From contig CAKTWI010000004.1 in NCBI GenBank assembly GCA_934630815.1, positions 1-64,000 of the forward strand: 64,000 nucleotides of DNA. The letters are read 5' to 3'. The notes beneath the pieces were generated by a model. That model saw nothing but the letters and a program-made list of their open reading frames with translations. It was not told the DNA's origin and ran no database searches. Position 1 is the stretch's first letter, and each line of letters starts with the position of its first letter. The DNA comes from an uncultured Senegalimassilia sp. Its GTDB lineage: Bacteria; Actinomycetota; Coriobacteriia; Coriobacteriales; Eggerthellaceae. This document shows positions 34,359-43,556 of the stretch, piece after piece. Made by a program: the position numbers and the translations under genes.

Positions 34359-35272
34359 GCTTGGATGTTGGCGCAGAGCCGCTGAGCAATGTGGCGTACG
34401 TGCACGATGGCACTACAGAGGGGCTGCTCTCGGCTATTTTTCAGGCGTATGCGCTTCATGAGCAGCCGGATGACTTTTCGACCGAGACCGCGTTGCAGCC
34501 TCGCTTGGGGCAAAGCCTGCGCTATATCGAAACCGATGCGGCGTTGGCAGCGCGCGTTAAGGCGGGGATCGTGCGAAAAGCAGGGAGGGATGCCTGGGAT
34601 GTGGTGTTGCATGCATCGCTGTCAGATGACCCTTCAGCTGGCGTTGCGATATACCGGTTCGTCCGGCATATCATGGCGACGCCTGCCGCTGCGAACGGCG
34701 GTTTGATTCGCAACATGGCCCATCCCATCGCCGGGCCCGTTGCCCGCCTAGATCGCTCAGTGATGAACGAGCGGCACTTGATGATGCAGTTCCTGCGCTT
34801 CGAGCACTTTGAAAACGGCATATGGTTTGCGAAATGCAACCCCAAGGCCAATGTGGTGCCGTTGCTCATGGACTGGTTTGCGGGTCGGTTCAATACCGAG
34901 CGTTTCGTCATATATGACGAGGTGCACCAAGTTGCGGGCATCTACGATGGCTCAGGCTGGAATTTGGCGCAAACCGACGAGGTCCATCTACTGAAACATG
35001 CCGCAGACGAAGCGGCTATGCAAGCGGCATGGAAAGGGTTCTACGATGCCATGTCCATATCGGCTCGTTATCACCCAGAGCTTCGAAGGCAGTTCATGCC
35101 GAAGCGTCTATGGCTCAATATCGTGGAGGTGCGTGATGAGCTGCCGGACGGCCGTGGGAAGAGCGCTTTACCTGATGCAGCTATGTCCTCAGGTCGACGG
35201 CTGGAAAACCGCGATTGCATGCGCGGACAATGCGCTTCTGCTGCTGCGCTGCCTCTGGGTGAGCGGCTGTAA
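34355..35272 (+). CDS. Partner of DNA-repair radical SAM protein (TIGR03915/DUF4130 type)
   Basis: The 305-residue protein carries family landmarks VAYVHDGTTEGLLSAIFQAY near the start, VMNERHLMMQFLRFEHFENG in the middle, MDWFAGRFNTERFVIYDEVH, and the terminal RRQFMPKRLWLNIVE. It overlaps the radical-SAM gene by four bases. After the normal family end (about residue 255) roughly 50 residues remain, ending in a region formed by a local DNA repeat (35198-35310), so the tail is probably an accretion. Function unknown. Confidence 0.88.
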   Translation: MSLDVGAEPLSNVAYVHDGTTEGLLSAIFQAYALHEQPDDFSTETALQPRLGQSLRYIETDAALAARVKAGIVRKAGRDAWDVVLHASLSDDPSAGVAIYRFVRHIMATPAAANGGLIRNMAHPIAGPVARLDRSVMNERHLMMQFLRFEHFENGIWFAKCNPKANVVPLLMDWFAGRFNTERFVIYDEVHQVAGIYDGSGWNLAQTDEVHLLKHAADEAAMQAAWKGFYDAMSISARYHPELRRQFMPKRLWLNIVEVRDELPDGRGKSALPDAAMSSGRRLENRDCMRGQCASAAALPLGERL

Positions 35273-35310
35273 AACCGCAATTGCACACGGGCGATCTTTT
35301 GTTGCTGCGA
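35198..35310 (+). repeat. Imperfect direct repeat across the 3' end of the DUF4130-type gene
   Basis: A unit reading GGCTG-AAAACCGC-ATTGCA... through TG(C/T)TGCTGCG occurs near 35198-35247 and again near 35263-35310 with several changes. The first copy encodes the last residues of the gene upstream; the second lies beyond the stop. Confidence 0.6.
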
Positions 35311-35366
35311 TATCGTTGGGAAAGCAGGTGGGAACGCGTCGGTTGGAAGGGAGCGTTGCGTTTGGG

Positions 35367-35400
35367 TGCCGCCGATGCCTGGTGACAAGCATCGGCGGCA
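35367..35400. terminator. Hairpin between convergent genes
   Basis: A 12-bp perfect stem TGCCGCCGATGC/GCATCGGCGGCA with a ten-base loop lies just before the end of the minus-strand membrane-protein gene. No T tract is present on either side. Confidence 0.6.
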
Positions 35401-35409
35401 GGGCTTTAC

Positions 35410-36651
35410 CTACAGCGTACGTGCTGCGTTGTCCGGATCGATCGACATGCTTTGGAAGCGTTGCTCCATATACTGATTGTCGAAGTGATCGTCAATGAAG
35501 CGGGAGATGGCGTTGTCGGGGGCGACGCCGGCTTCGCGCTGATACCAGCGGTCAAGCGACATCAAGGTCATGCCGCAGTCCACGATCATCAATGCAGCGC
35601 ATACGGTGGTCAACGTATATCGCCAGTTCCAGGGAATACGGTTGACCAGTCGCAGCATCCAAGGAAGGCATAGCTTCACCCAGAACAGCCCCAGAACGCC
35701 CCACATTGCCATGAACATGCCGTTGGTGCGGCCGTCGATGGAAAGGAACGTTCCGGTGTAGTCCCAGGCGACGATGCCAAAGGCGAATTGCATGAACCAG
35801 CTGACCGCATATTCGAACGCGCCGCCGATCACGGCGCTTACTAGGAAGATCACGGGGAAAGGCGCTTTGTGGAAGCGGTTGAGCGCCATGGTCATCAGCA
35901 TCGCGCCAACGCCGTAGATGGGGCTAAAAGGCCCGAACAGCAATCCGGCACGGTCCTCGTAAACGCCGGGGTCCACTACCAGCACGTGATACACGGTCTC
36001 GATGACAAGGCCAAGCACGCTGCACACCACGAATATCCAGAACAGATTGAAGAAATTTAGGGTGATGTAACCGCGTCCTGTGGGATCAAGGCCGAGCGTG
36101 CCGTCTTCTGCTTGCTCCCTGGTTTCCATGTCGCGCAGCTTGCGGCGCAGCTCGCGCTCGCCGGCGAGCGCCGGGTCGAGGTAGGACTGCATGACGATCA
36201 GGAACACCGCAACTACAGCATGGGGGATCACATTTGCTCCAAGGCCGTTGAGCATGATGGAGCAGATGATGATGGCGGCCAAGATGAATATCATGGCCTC
36301 GGTGCCATGAGCGGCGTGTTTGCGCTTGTTTCGCAGCAGGCGGATGCCGAAGATGGCGAACATAGCTGCCAGCGCCGTATACAGCACCGTTTCCACCACA
36401 TAGATGACCACGGTGGCGGTGGAAGCTTCGATGTCAAGGTTGCCGGAGGTGAACGCCAGCACCATGGTGACGATGGTGATCGTCAAAAGCACCGCGGTAG
36501 CTCCACCTGCCACAAGGCACAGCACGCCGAATACCTTCACCGCCAAGGGAAGGCGTTTGCGGTCGATGGCGTCTCGGTCTGCTCGGAATCGCTTCTTGAC
36601 CGTGGGGGAGGGCGTCGTGTTAGGGGAAGATTGTCGTTCGTCGTTAGTCAT
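35410..36651 (-). CDS. Polytopic membrane protein, PF06541-like (putative ABC transporter type IV)
   Basis: 413 residues with about eight membrane segments. The C-terminal half has the family block RAGLLFGPFSPIYGVGAML, GGAFEYAVSWFMQFAFG and WDYTGTFLSIDGRTNG. The N-terminal half contributes four further hydrophobic helices. The family name suggests transport, but no ATPase lies nearby and no function is established. Monocistronic, divergent from tRNA-Thr. Confidence 0.8.
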   Translation of the reverse strand: MTNDERQSSPNTTPSPTVKKRFRADRDAIDRKRLPLAVKVFGVLCLVAGGATAVLLTITIVTMVLAFTSGNLDIEASTATVVIYVVETVLYTALAAMFAIFGIRLLRNKRKHAAHGTEAMIFILAAIIICSIMLNGLGANVIPHAVVAVFLIVMQSYLDPALAGERELRRKLRDMETREQAEDGTLGLDPTGRGYITLNFFNLFWIFVVCSVLGLVIETVYHVLVVDPGVYEDRAGLLFGPFSPIYGVGAMLMTMALNRFHKAPFPVIFLVSAVIGGAFEYAVSWFMQFAFGIVAWDYTGTFLSIDGRTNGMFMAMWGVLGLFWVKLCLPWMLRLVNRIPWNWRYTLTTVCAALMIVDCGMTLMSLDRWYQREAGVAPDNAISRFIDDHFDNQYMEQRFQSMSIDPDNAARTL

Positions 36652-36993
36652 AACACTCCAATAGAGGTATCGCGTTCGAAGGATGGCGGATTCTTGCCGC
36701 GAACCAGTATAACCAGATACCGGCGGCAGTTCGACAAGAGCGGTTTACGGTTCGGTTGCGATGCGTAAAACAAGAGCATCTGTGCATTTGTTTTGCATTA
36801 ACAATGATAAATGCAGGGCGGTGGCTTAAGCGAAACGCGTAAGAACCTATGGGGGCGTCCCTTATGCCTTCAGCCGTATTCGGGTGCGTAACGCGTTCGG
36901 CTCTATCTTGGTGTTGATGGTTGTACCTTTTATGGGATGAGCTTTGAGAATCCGGGTTGTTGTCGTACAATGGCTCGACACGCACTTTCGTGT
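36652..36993. other. Noncoding gap before tRNA-Thr
   Basis: This 342-base stretch is less GC-rich than its neighbours and carries no gene I can support. It must hold promoters for the minus-strand membrane protein and for the tRNA; a possible tRNA promoter is TTGTTGTCGTACAAT just upstream of 36974, but I cannot fix the boxes. Confidence 0.4.
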
Positions 36994-37068
36994 GCCGGCA
37001 TGACGCAATGGTAGCGTAGCAGTTTTGTAAACTGCCTGTTGCAGGTTCGAGTCCTGTTGCCGGCTCCA
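36994..37068 (+). tRNA. tRNA-Thr (anticodon TGT)
   Basis: 75 bases with encoded CCA. Acceptor GCCGGCA pairs with TGCCGGC, T arm GCAGGTTCGAGTCCTGT, anticodon loop TTTGTAA reading TGT. Confidence 0.96.
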
Positions 37069-37168
37069 TCGTTACGTCAAGGCCATCGCTTTCCTGCGGT
37101 GGCCTTTTTGTTACACGCTGTTCGGGTTCTTATCCGCGATGACGCGGCGTTGGTTGGAGGGAGGCGGA

Positions 37169-39550
37169 GTGAACGAGGTGGCTGGGATAGAGGCTTCGCT
37201 TGGTCTCTCATCCGAAGAGGCGCAGGCTCGCATCGTCGCAGGCGAGGCCAATGTCGATGCGGGCGTGAAAACGCGGTCGGTCGGGCAGATCGTCCATGAC
37301 AACGTATGCACGCTGTTCAACCTGGTGAACGCCGTTTTGGCCCTTATCGTGCTGTTCACGGGGTCGTACAAGAACATGTTGTTCATGGTGGTCATCGTGT
37401 GCAACACCGTTATCGGAATCGTTCAGGAGATCCGTTCGAAGCGCATCACCGACAAGTTGTCCATCATAGCCGGTTCGAAAGCCCATGCGCTGCGCGATGG
37501 CACGGAAACGGAGTTGCTGCTCGATGAGCTGGTGCGCGATGATGTGGTGGTGCTTCGTCGAGGTGATCAGGTCCCTGCGGATGCGCGGGTTGTGAGCGGC
37601 GAATGCCGGGTAAACGAGAGCTTGCTTACCGGTGAGGCCGATCTTATCCGCAAACAGCCTGGCGATACGCTTATGAGCGGATCGTTCGTTAATTCGGGCA
37701 CGGTGTACGCGCGTGTGGTCCATGTTGGCGCTGAGAACTATGCGGCGAAGATATCCGCCGAGGCAAAGGAGCGCAAAGCTGTGCGCTCCGAGATCATGCG
37801 CTGCCTCAACGGCATCATCAAATTCGTCAGCTGCATCATGTTCCCGGTTGGCGCGTTGCTGTTCGGACGGGATTATCTTTCGGGTAACTCGGAACTGGAC
37901 AGCGCCATCCTATCCACGGTATCCGCGCTGGTGGGCATGATACCCGAGGGGCTGATCCTTCTCACGTCGACGGTTCTGGCAGTGGCCGTCGTGCGCTTGT
38001 CGAAAAGCCAGGTGCTCGTCCAGCAGCTGTACTGTATTGAAACGCTGGCGCGTGTGGATGTGCTCTGCCTGGACAAAACGGGCACCATCACCACTGGCGA
38101 CATGGAGGTTGCCTGGGTGCGGCCTGTAGAGGGCGAAGCCGCTCAGGATGCGCCCGATGCGCTTGATCGGGAAGCGCGCCGCGCGTTGCGCGCCATCGTC
38201 TGCGCCGATGATGACCCGAACGAGACATCTCGAGCGATAGCCGAATATTTCAAGGATGTCGAAGGTCGCCCTGAAACGTGTTTGCGCATGATCCCTTTCA
38301 GCTCGGACAAGAAATGGTCGGGTGCCCAGCTTTCAGATGGGTCGTGCTATGTCATGGGCGCTGCGCAGTTCGTGCTCGGCGATGCTTATGAACATGTCAA
38401 ATCACAAGTCGAGCGGCTTGCAGCCGAAGCGCGCCTGCTGTTCATCGCTCGCGTGGAAGGATTCGATCAGCTCGGGAACATTCAGGGCGATCTTCGGCCG
38501 CTCGGGTTCGTGGGTATTCGGGATCAGATTCGCCTAACGGCGGCGGAAACCATCGCCTATTTCAAAGATCAGGGCGTGCGCGTGCTTGTCATCAGCGGCG
38601 ATGATCCGCGCACCGTTTCCGGCATCGCTGAAAAGGTGGGGGTGGAAGGCGCCGATCGCTACGTCGACGCCACCACGCTGAAAACCGAATCCGATGTGGA
38701 GCGTGCGCTAGCGTGCGACAGCGTGTTCGGCCGCGTGAAGCCTGAGCAAAAGAAGCAATTCGTTTTGGCGTTGCAGAAGGCGGGCCATACCGTCGCCATG
38801 ACCGGCGATGGCGTCAACGATACGCTGGCGCTCAAGGCCGCAGATTGCAGCGTGGCCATGGCGGCAGGTTCGGATGCTGCGCGCAATGTGGCTCAGCTAG
38901 TGCTCGTGGACAACGACTTCGCCAGCATGCCGAAGGTGGTGGCGGAAGGGCGGCGGTCCATTAACAACCTGCAGCGTTCCGCATCGCTTTTCCTGGTGAA
39001 AACGCTGCTGTCGATCGCTTCCGCCCTGCTGTTCATAGCAGCGCCGTGGCAGTATCCCTTCCAGCCTATCCAAATGACGCTCATCAGCGCGTTCACCATC
39101 GGCATACCGTCGTTCGTGCTTGCGCTCGAGCCGAATCGTGAGCGCATCCGGGGTCGTTTCCTGGACAACGTCATCGTCAAGTCGATTCCCGGCGCCGTAT
39201 GCTCGGTTTGCTGCATTCTTGTGGCGAACATCGCTGGCTATTACCTTATGGGCCTTGACTACGAGCAGGTGTCCACGTTGTGCGTGCTGTTGACTTTCTG
39301 GGTCGGATGCAATCTGGTGATCCGCCTGTCCATACCGTTCACGGCTATCCGTGCGGCATTGCTTGCCGTGGTGGTCGGCGGCACCGCTGGAGCGTGCCTG
39401 TTCATGCCTGGCGTGTTCTGCATTGCGCCGTTCACGCCGAGCATGTGGGTGTTTTACGGCATCGTCACGGCGTTATCCGCCGTGGCGTTCCACGCGCTCT
39501 ACCTCAAGCTCGATGCGCTTCACGCTGCGCGCATCGGCGAATCAGAGTAG
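37169..39550 (+). CDS. Cation-transporting P-type ATPase, CtpE-like (probable Ca2+)
   Basis: The 793-residue pump has the phosphorylation motif CLDKTGTITTG (Asp near residue 301), the TGEAD actuator motif (LLTGEADLIRK), MTGDGVNDTLALKAAD and, in the fourth membrane helix, MIPEGLILLTS. The PEGL form with LLTS resembles mycobacterial CtpE, a calcium importer, and streptococcal Exp7; metal specificity is therefore inferred. About eight to ten membrane helices. The GTG at 37169 behind GGAGGGAGGC is preferred over the ATG at 37139. Confidence 0.87.
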   Translation: MNEVAGIEASLGLSSEEAQARIVAGEANVDAGVKTRSVGQIVHDNVCTLFNLVNAVLALIVLFTGSYKNMLFMVVIVCNTVIGIVQEIRSKRITDKLSIIAGSKAHALRDGTETELLLDELVRDDVVVLRRGDQVPADARVVSGECRVNESLLTGEADLIRKQPGDTLMSGSFVNSGTVYARVVHVGAENYAAKISAEAKERKAVRSEIMRCLNGIIKFVSCIMFPVGALLFGRDYLSGNSELDSAILSTVSALVGMIPEGLILLTSTVLAVAVVRLSKSQVLVQQLYCIETLARVDVLCLDKTGTITTGDMEVAWVRPVEGEAAQDAPDALDREARRALRAIVCADDDPNETSRAIAEYFKDVEGRPETCLRMIPFSSDKKWSGAQLSDGSCYVMGAAQFVLGDAYEHVKSQVERLAAEARLLFIARVEGFDQLGNIQGDLRPLGFVGIRDQIRLTAAETIAYFKDQGVRVLVISGDDPRTVSGIAEKVGVEGADRYVDATTLKTESDVERALACDSVFGRVKPEQKKQFVLALQKAGHTVAMTGDGVNDTLALKAADCSVAMAAGSDAARNVAQLVLVDNDFASMPKVVAEGRRSINNLQRSASLFLVKTLLSIASALLFIAAPWQYPFQPIQMTLISAFTIGIPSFVLALEPNRERIRGRFLDNVIVKSIPGAVCSVCCILVANIAGYYLMGLDYEQVSTLCVLLTFWVGCNLVIRLSIPFTAIRAALLAVVVGGTAGACLFMPGVFCIAPFTPSMWVFYGIVTALSAVAFHALYLKLDALHAARIGESE

Positions 39551-39566
39551 GGCTGCGTTTCGGCGG

Positions 39567-39653
39567 GGGCGACGGGCGGCGGCTTGCGTCCCGGCGGGGG
39601 GCGATGCGCGCGGCCCGTCTCCTCGCGGTGGGCGATGGGCGGCAGCCTGCGTC
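39567..39653 (+). repeat. Pair of imperfect 24-bp direct repeats
   Basis: GGGCGAYGGGCGGCRGCYTGC-type units at 39567-39590 and 39630-39653 differ at three positions. They fill the short GC-rich gap between the P-type ATPase gene and the convergent acetyltransferase gene. No function is evident. Confidence 0.6.
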
Positions 39654-39722
39654 TCATCTGGAGAAAGGGCGGCAAACCGCCTCGTTAGCGCCCTTGCCCC
39701 GCGCATGGTGGGGCTTCCGGCG

Positions 39723-40421
39723 CTATCGCCCGATGCCTTCCAGGTTCATTTCGTAAACGAACATGCGCTCGGGAAGGATCCGCGCCTCGTCATCAGCGAA
39801 AGATTGCTCGGCCGCCCGCCTCATGCCGCGGTGCTCGTAGTATTCCCATGTGCAGTCGGTATCGGTGAAGATGAACGCCTTCGAGGCTCCTTGAGCCGCC
39901 AGATAGCGTTGGGCATGTCCCATGAGCGCGCTTCCGACTCCAAGCCTTCTAGCTCTGCCGGACACGGCGAACAACACCAGCTCGAAATCCGGGTTGCAGC
40001 CGCTTTGCTCGAGCAGACGATGGTCGGCCTGCTTCATGGCCTCAAGAAAGCGCATCAGCTCTGCGCTGCTGCCGCCCAGCTCGTCAAGTTCCTTGCATGC
40101 ACGCTGCTCGATGTCCTCCCAATGCGCCTGCGTCTGCTCATCAGGGGCGCCCGCTCTTGCCATGATGACGCCGATGGGGGAGCCGTCGACGATGGCGACT
40201 TCGGCGAAGGTGTTGCGCCGTGCGAAGTTGGCGAAGTCGACGATTCCCGAGATGACGCGTTTTCTGCCGTCAGCGTAGCCGTGCCACGTGTCGCCGAGGA
40301 TGGCGCCAAGCGTCTCGATATCTTCATCCCGAAGCGGGCGATATTCAACGTGTTCCCTAAATGCCTCAGTGCTCCTTGCGAATAGTCCAATATCAGACCA
40401 AATAGTATGATAATGGACCAT
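39723..40421 (-). CDS. GNAT-family N-acetyltransferase
   Basis: The acetyl-CoA-binding block is FAVSGRARRLGVGSALMGHA (Q/RxxGxG/A form), followed by AFIFTDTDCTWEYYEHRGM. The start is uncertain: the domain proper begins at VEYRPLRDEDIETLG. I use the ATG at 40421 (232 residues), which lacks a clear ribosome-binding site; a longer in-frame start at 40505 also exists. Substrate unknown. Convergent with the P-type ATPase. Confidence 0.75.
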   Translation of the reverse strand: MVHYHTIWSDIGLFARSTEAFREHVEYRPLRDEDIETLGAILGDTWHGYADGRKRVISGIVDFANFARRNTFAEVAIVDGSPIGVIMARAGAPDEQTQAHWEDIEQRACKELDELGGSSAELMRFLEAMKQADHRLLEQSGCNPDFELVLFAVSGRARRLGVGSALMGHAQRYLAAQGASKAFIFTDTDCTWEYYEHRGMRRAAEQSFADDEARILPERMFVYEMNLEGIGR

Positions 40422-40880
40422 AGCAAAGCATTGTTTGTAATGCAAATCGAGTTTACGAAGAATCGAAGACTTACATGCGAAAGGCGATAAGGTGTCGCAA
40501 ATCATTAGTGGGAAGCGTTATTCCGGCTGCGAGGGCCCTAGCATGCTCGGATGATCTTGCGCATTGCGAGAGTCGTGAGCGAGTATTACCACCGTCGCGT
40601 GAGCACCGGTTTTTATGAAGGGCGTGTGCGCACCCTGTGTGCAAATGGGGCGATTCCGCCTGTTAATGGTCGTATATTGGAGTAAACGCCGCTGTTCGCG
40701 CGACAAACGAGCCGCATGTCGCTATACTTCTTTAGGTTTGAAACGTTCCGCTTACAACGAACCTACAACTACAGCACATGCGCGCGGGACGTTGCCTGAT
40801 GCCGTACGGGCATCTGGGGGCGCCGAAGGCGGCGTCTAAGGTCGGCCGCGAAGCGAGTGCGGCCCGTAAAAGGAGCAAAG
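40422..40880. promoter_or_regulatory. Gap with probable promoter for the membrane glycosyltransferase
   Basis: This 459-base stretch has no credible gene. A -10-like TATACT at 40723-40728 and a weak -35 GCGACA at 40700-40705 (17-base spacing) face the glycosyltransferase gene, leaving a leader of about 150 bases. The half next to the acetyltransferase is AT-richer. Confidence 0.4.
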
Positions 40881-42197
40881 GTGCTAGATCGGTTCTTCTC
40901 GCATATCTCGTTCGTGGACATATTCAACTTCTGCGTCTTCTTGGCGTTCACCATCTGTTACACGTACCAGCTTTACTATGTGTTCGTGGTGCTCACCCGC
41001 AAGCCCAAGCAGCTTGTCGCGAAGAAGAACCACAAGTTCGCCGCCGTCATCAGCGCCCGCAATGAAAGCGCGGTGATCGGCCAGCTCATCCACTCCATCA
41101 AGGTGCAGAACTACCCGAGCGAGCTTATCGACGTGTTCGTCATCGCTGACAACTGCACCGATAACACCGCCGAGGTCGCCCGCGAGGCCGGCGCCATCGT
41201 GTTCCCGCGCTTCAACACCGAGCAGGTGGGCAAGGGTTATGCGCTCGATTACGGCTTCAACGTCATCCGCAGCCAATATGCCGATCGCGGCTACGAGGCC
41301 TATTTCGTCTTCGATGCCGACAACGTGCTCGACGTGAACTACTTCCGCGAGATGAACAAGACCTTCGACAACGGCGCCGTCGCATCCACCAGTTACCGTA
41401 ACTCCAAGAACTACGACAGCAACTGGATCTCCGCCGGTTACGCCGTGTGGTTCCTGCGTGAGGCGAAGTTCCTCAACCAGGCCCGCCTGACGCTCAACAC
41501 CAGCTGCGCCGTTTCCGGCACGGGCTTTTTCGTGTCCGCGAAAATCATCGAGCGTAACGGCGGCTGGAAGTGGCACCTGCTCACCGAGGACATCGAGTTC
41601 TCCGCCAACTCCATCCTGGAGGGCGAGCGCATCAGCTACACGCCCACGGCCGTGCTCTATGACGAGCAACCTGTCACGTTCCGCGATTCCTGGAACCAGC
41701 GTTTCCGTTGGGCGAAGGGCTTCTATCAGGTGTTCTGGCATTATGGAGCCCGACTGGCCAAGGGCATCGCCACCAACCCCAAGGGCAGTCGCTTCGCCTG
41801 CTACGACATGCTCATGACCATCGCCCCGGGCATGCTGCTCACCATCATCAGCGTGACGTTCAACGCCATCATCATCGCCCTGGCGGCTGCGGGCCTTATG
41901 TCCACGGGCGTTATGGTCGCCTCTTCGGTGTCGTCGATCTGCTTCTGCCTCATGAACTACATGGTGTTCATGTTCATGTTCGGCGTGCTGACCACGTTCG
42001 TGGAATGGGATTCCATCCACTCCACCACGGGCAAGAAGATTCGCTACATGTTCACGTTCCCGTTCTTCATGCTCACCTACGTGCCCATCGCGCTGGTGGC
42101 GCTCGTGAAGAAGTGCAACTGGAAGCCCATCAAGCACTCCATCAACGTGGACGTGCAGGAGTTCGCCGAAAGCGAATCCCGCCGCGAGCGCGCCTAG
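40881..42197 (+). CDS. Membrane family-2 glycosyltransferase
   Basis: The 438-residue protein has one N-terminal helix, then a GT-A domain: AAVISARNESAVIGQLI, FVFDADNVLDVNY (DxD), LLTEDIEFS (TED) and QRFRWAKGFYQVF (QxxRW), and four C-terminal membrane helices. This arrangement is that of processive polysaccharide synthases or related enzymes (BcsA/HasA-like), but no PilZ or partner gene is present, so the product is unknown. GTG start after AAAAGGAGC. Confidence 0.87.
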   Translation: MLDRFFSHISFVDIFNFCVFLAFTICYTYQLYYVFVVLTRKPKQLVAKKNHKFAAVISARNESAVIGQLIHSIKVQNYPSELIDVFVIADNCTDNTAEVAREAGAIVFPRFNTEQVGKGYALDYGFNVIRSQYADRGYEAYFVFDADNVLDVNYFREMNKTFDNGAVASTSYRNSKNYDSNWISAGYAVWFLREAKFLNQARLTLNTSCAVSGTGFFVSAKIIERNGGWKWHLLTEDIEFSANSILEGERISYTPTAVLYDEQPVTFRDSWNQRFRWAKGFYQVFWHYGARLAKGIATNPKGSRFACYDMLMTIAPGMLLTIISVTFNAIIIALAAAGLMSTGVMVASSVSSICFCLMNYMVFMFMFGVLTTFVEWDSIHSTTGKKIRYMFTFPFFMLTYVPIALVALVKKCNWKPIKHSINVDVQEFAESESRRERA

Positions 42198-42226
42198 CGC
42201 TGAACGGCAAAACAACGTACAAAAGG

Positions 42227-42256
42227 GAAAGGCGGCCTTGGGGCCGCCTTTCTTGC
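42227..42256 (+). terminator. Terminator after the glycosyltransferase
   Basis: GAAAGGCGGCC pairs with GGCCGCCTTTC around a four-base loop, followed by TTGC. It lies 30 bases after the stop. Confidence 0.8.
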
Positions 42257-42478
42257 GTTGCGGGTGGTATTTGACATGCGTGGGAGCATGCGTTCCTGGT
42301 TCGCTTGACGTTTGGACCTGCTAGCTGTACCGGGCTTGCCCAGCTGCTGTAGGTGGCGATCCCTTGGATCGCCTTTGTTTTCAATGCTTATAAAACCCCT
42401 TTTGAAATCGGTGATAAAAACCTGGCACCTTTCTTAAGATGCGCTTCTGGGCGTCGGCCCTTGTCATGGGTGCGTTCG

Positions 42479-43222
42479 TTAGACGCGGGCGAACACGAGG
42501 CAGTGCAGCTCCACCGCGCCTGCCGCGCGAAGGGCGTCGCAGGCCGCGTTCATGGTGGATCCCGTGGTGCATACGTCGTCGATGAGCAGGATGCGAGCGG
42601 GCACCGTCGCGCCCGGCAGCGCTTGGAAGCGCCCCTGCAGGTTGTGAATGCGCCCGCGCCGTCCGAGCGCGCGCTGGTCGAATGTGCGGGGCCGCGCCAG
42701 CGCCTCGACCACGGGGATGCCCGCTATGCCGGCAACGGCGCAGGCGAGTTCACGGCCGTGGTCGAAGCCTCGTCGACGGCGTGCGGCGGCGCTCGCGGGT
42801 ATGGGCGTTGCCACCGTGCCGGCAAGCCATGTGGGCGGCACCTGGGGAAGCATGAGCTGCGCCATCTCGGCCGCCAAACGCCTTTCCCCGGCATCTTTCC
42901 AGGTGCGCACGATGCGCGCCGCGCCTTCCTCGAACGACACTGCCGCCGCCATGCCGTCGAACGCCGGCCGCGTGCGCCCTTGCGCTGCAAGCATCACCTC
43001 GTTGCACTCGCAGCACTGCACGCGCCCGAACGGTGCGCCGCAGCGGGGGCAGGCGCGCCACCAGTCCACGTAGGCGAGCGCCGCCCGGCAGGAATCGCAC
43101 AGCACGTGCCCGGGCGTATCGCAGATCGCGCATCGCGTCGGCCATACGGTCTCGGCCAAGGCCTCGGCGGCCTCGGCGGCGATCGGGGCGCAAGCCCCTG
43201 CTATGTTCGACAGCATTCCCAT
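42479..43222 (-). CDS. comF: ComF-family phosphoribosyltransferase-like protein
   Basis: ComFC homologues take part in DNA uptake or in purine-related reactions. The 247-residue protein has an N-terminal double zinc ribbon (CAICDTPGHVLCDSC, CPRCGAPF, CCEC) and the PRPP-binding loop RILLIDDVCTTGSTMNAA near the C-terminus. No comFA partner lies beside it. It is transcribed away from the structured leader of the next gene. Confidence 0.9.
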   Translation of the reverse strand: MGMLSNIAGACAPIAAEAAEALAETVWPTRCAICDTPGHVLCDSCRAALAYVDWWRACPRCGAPFGRVQCCECNEVMLAAQGRTRPAFDGMAAAVSFEEGAARIVRTWKDAGERRLAAEMAQLMLPQVPPTWLAGTVATPIPASAAARRRRGFDHGRELACAVAGIAGIPVVEALARPRTFDQRALGRRGRIHNLQGRFQALPGATVPARILLIDDVCTTGSTMNAACDALRAAGAVELHCLVFARV

Positions 43223-43314
43223 GCTTTGAAGCTTAAGCGCGCCGTCTTGCGAAACCCTTGCGGAAAACGCGCCGCGAAACCCTCCGCTCCTTGCGTATCT
43301 GATACACTACTAAG

Positions 43315-43556
43315 GCTTCTTTCGAGTCTGTAGTTGCGGGCTTTCAGCGAAGGCCCTAGTCCATGGCAGATGCGGTCGAAAGGATCCACGTAAGTCCCGC
43401 GGCACGTCCGCGAAGGCGAGCACGGCGTATCCTAGAGGTAAGACGCACCCTCCGTTTATACGAGCGGCATACCGTCGCGACGGGGGAGAGGGTGGCGCGA
43501 AAGCCAAGCCCCGGTGCGCGAGTGTGGGGTCGAAAACTAGGTCAGTCGGAAGAAGC
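43315..43556 (+). ncRNA. Candidate structured RNA leader, unclassified
   Basis: The ends pair: GCTTCTTTCGA (43315-43325) with TCGGAAGAAGC (43546-43556), 11 bp with one G-U, continued by CTG/CAG and TAGTT/AACTA. Inside are GGGCTTTC/GAAGGCCC (43338-43356) and CCGTCGCGACGG (43472-43483). An extended -10 TGATACACT lies at 43300-43308, and the binding-protein gene starts 37 bases after the closing stem. I could not match it to RNase P, tmRNA, 6S, T-box or a riboswitch class I know. A 77-codon frame across it lacks a ribosome-binding site. Confidence 0.5.

Noticed and set aside
36652..36993. Candidate small gene upstream of tRNA-Thr
   Set aside because: Frames are short, lack ribosome-binding sites and read through tRNA sequence.
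39351..40385. A 344-codon plus-strand frame over the end of the P-type ATPase and the acetyltransferase
   Set aside because: It overlaps two well-supported genes and shows no domain.
42257..42478. Possible promoter or gene in the AT-richer patch after the glycosyltransferase
   Set aside because: TATAAA near 42388 faces no gene and no frame has family similarity.
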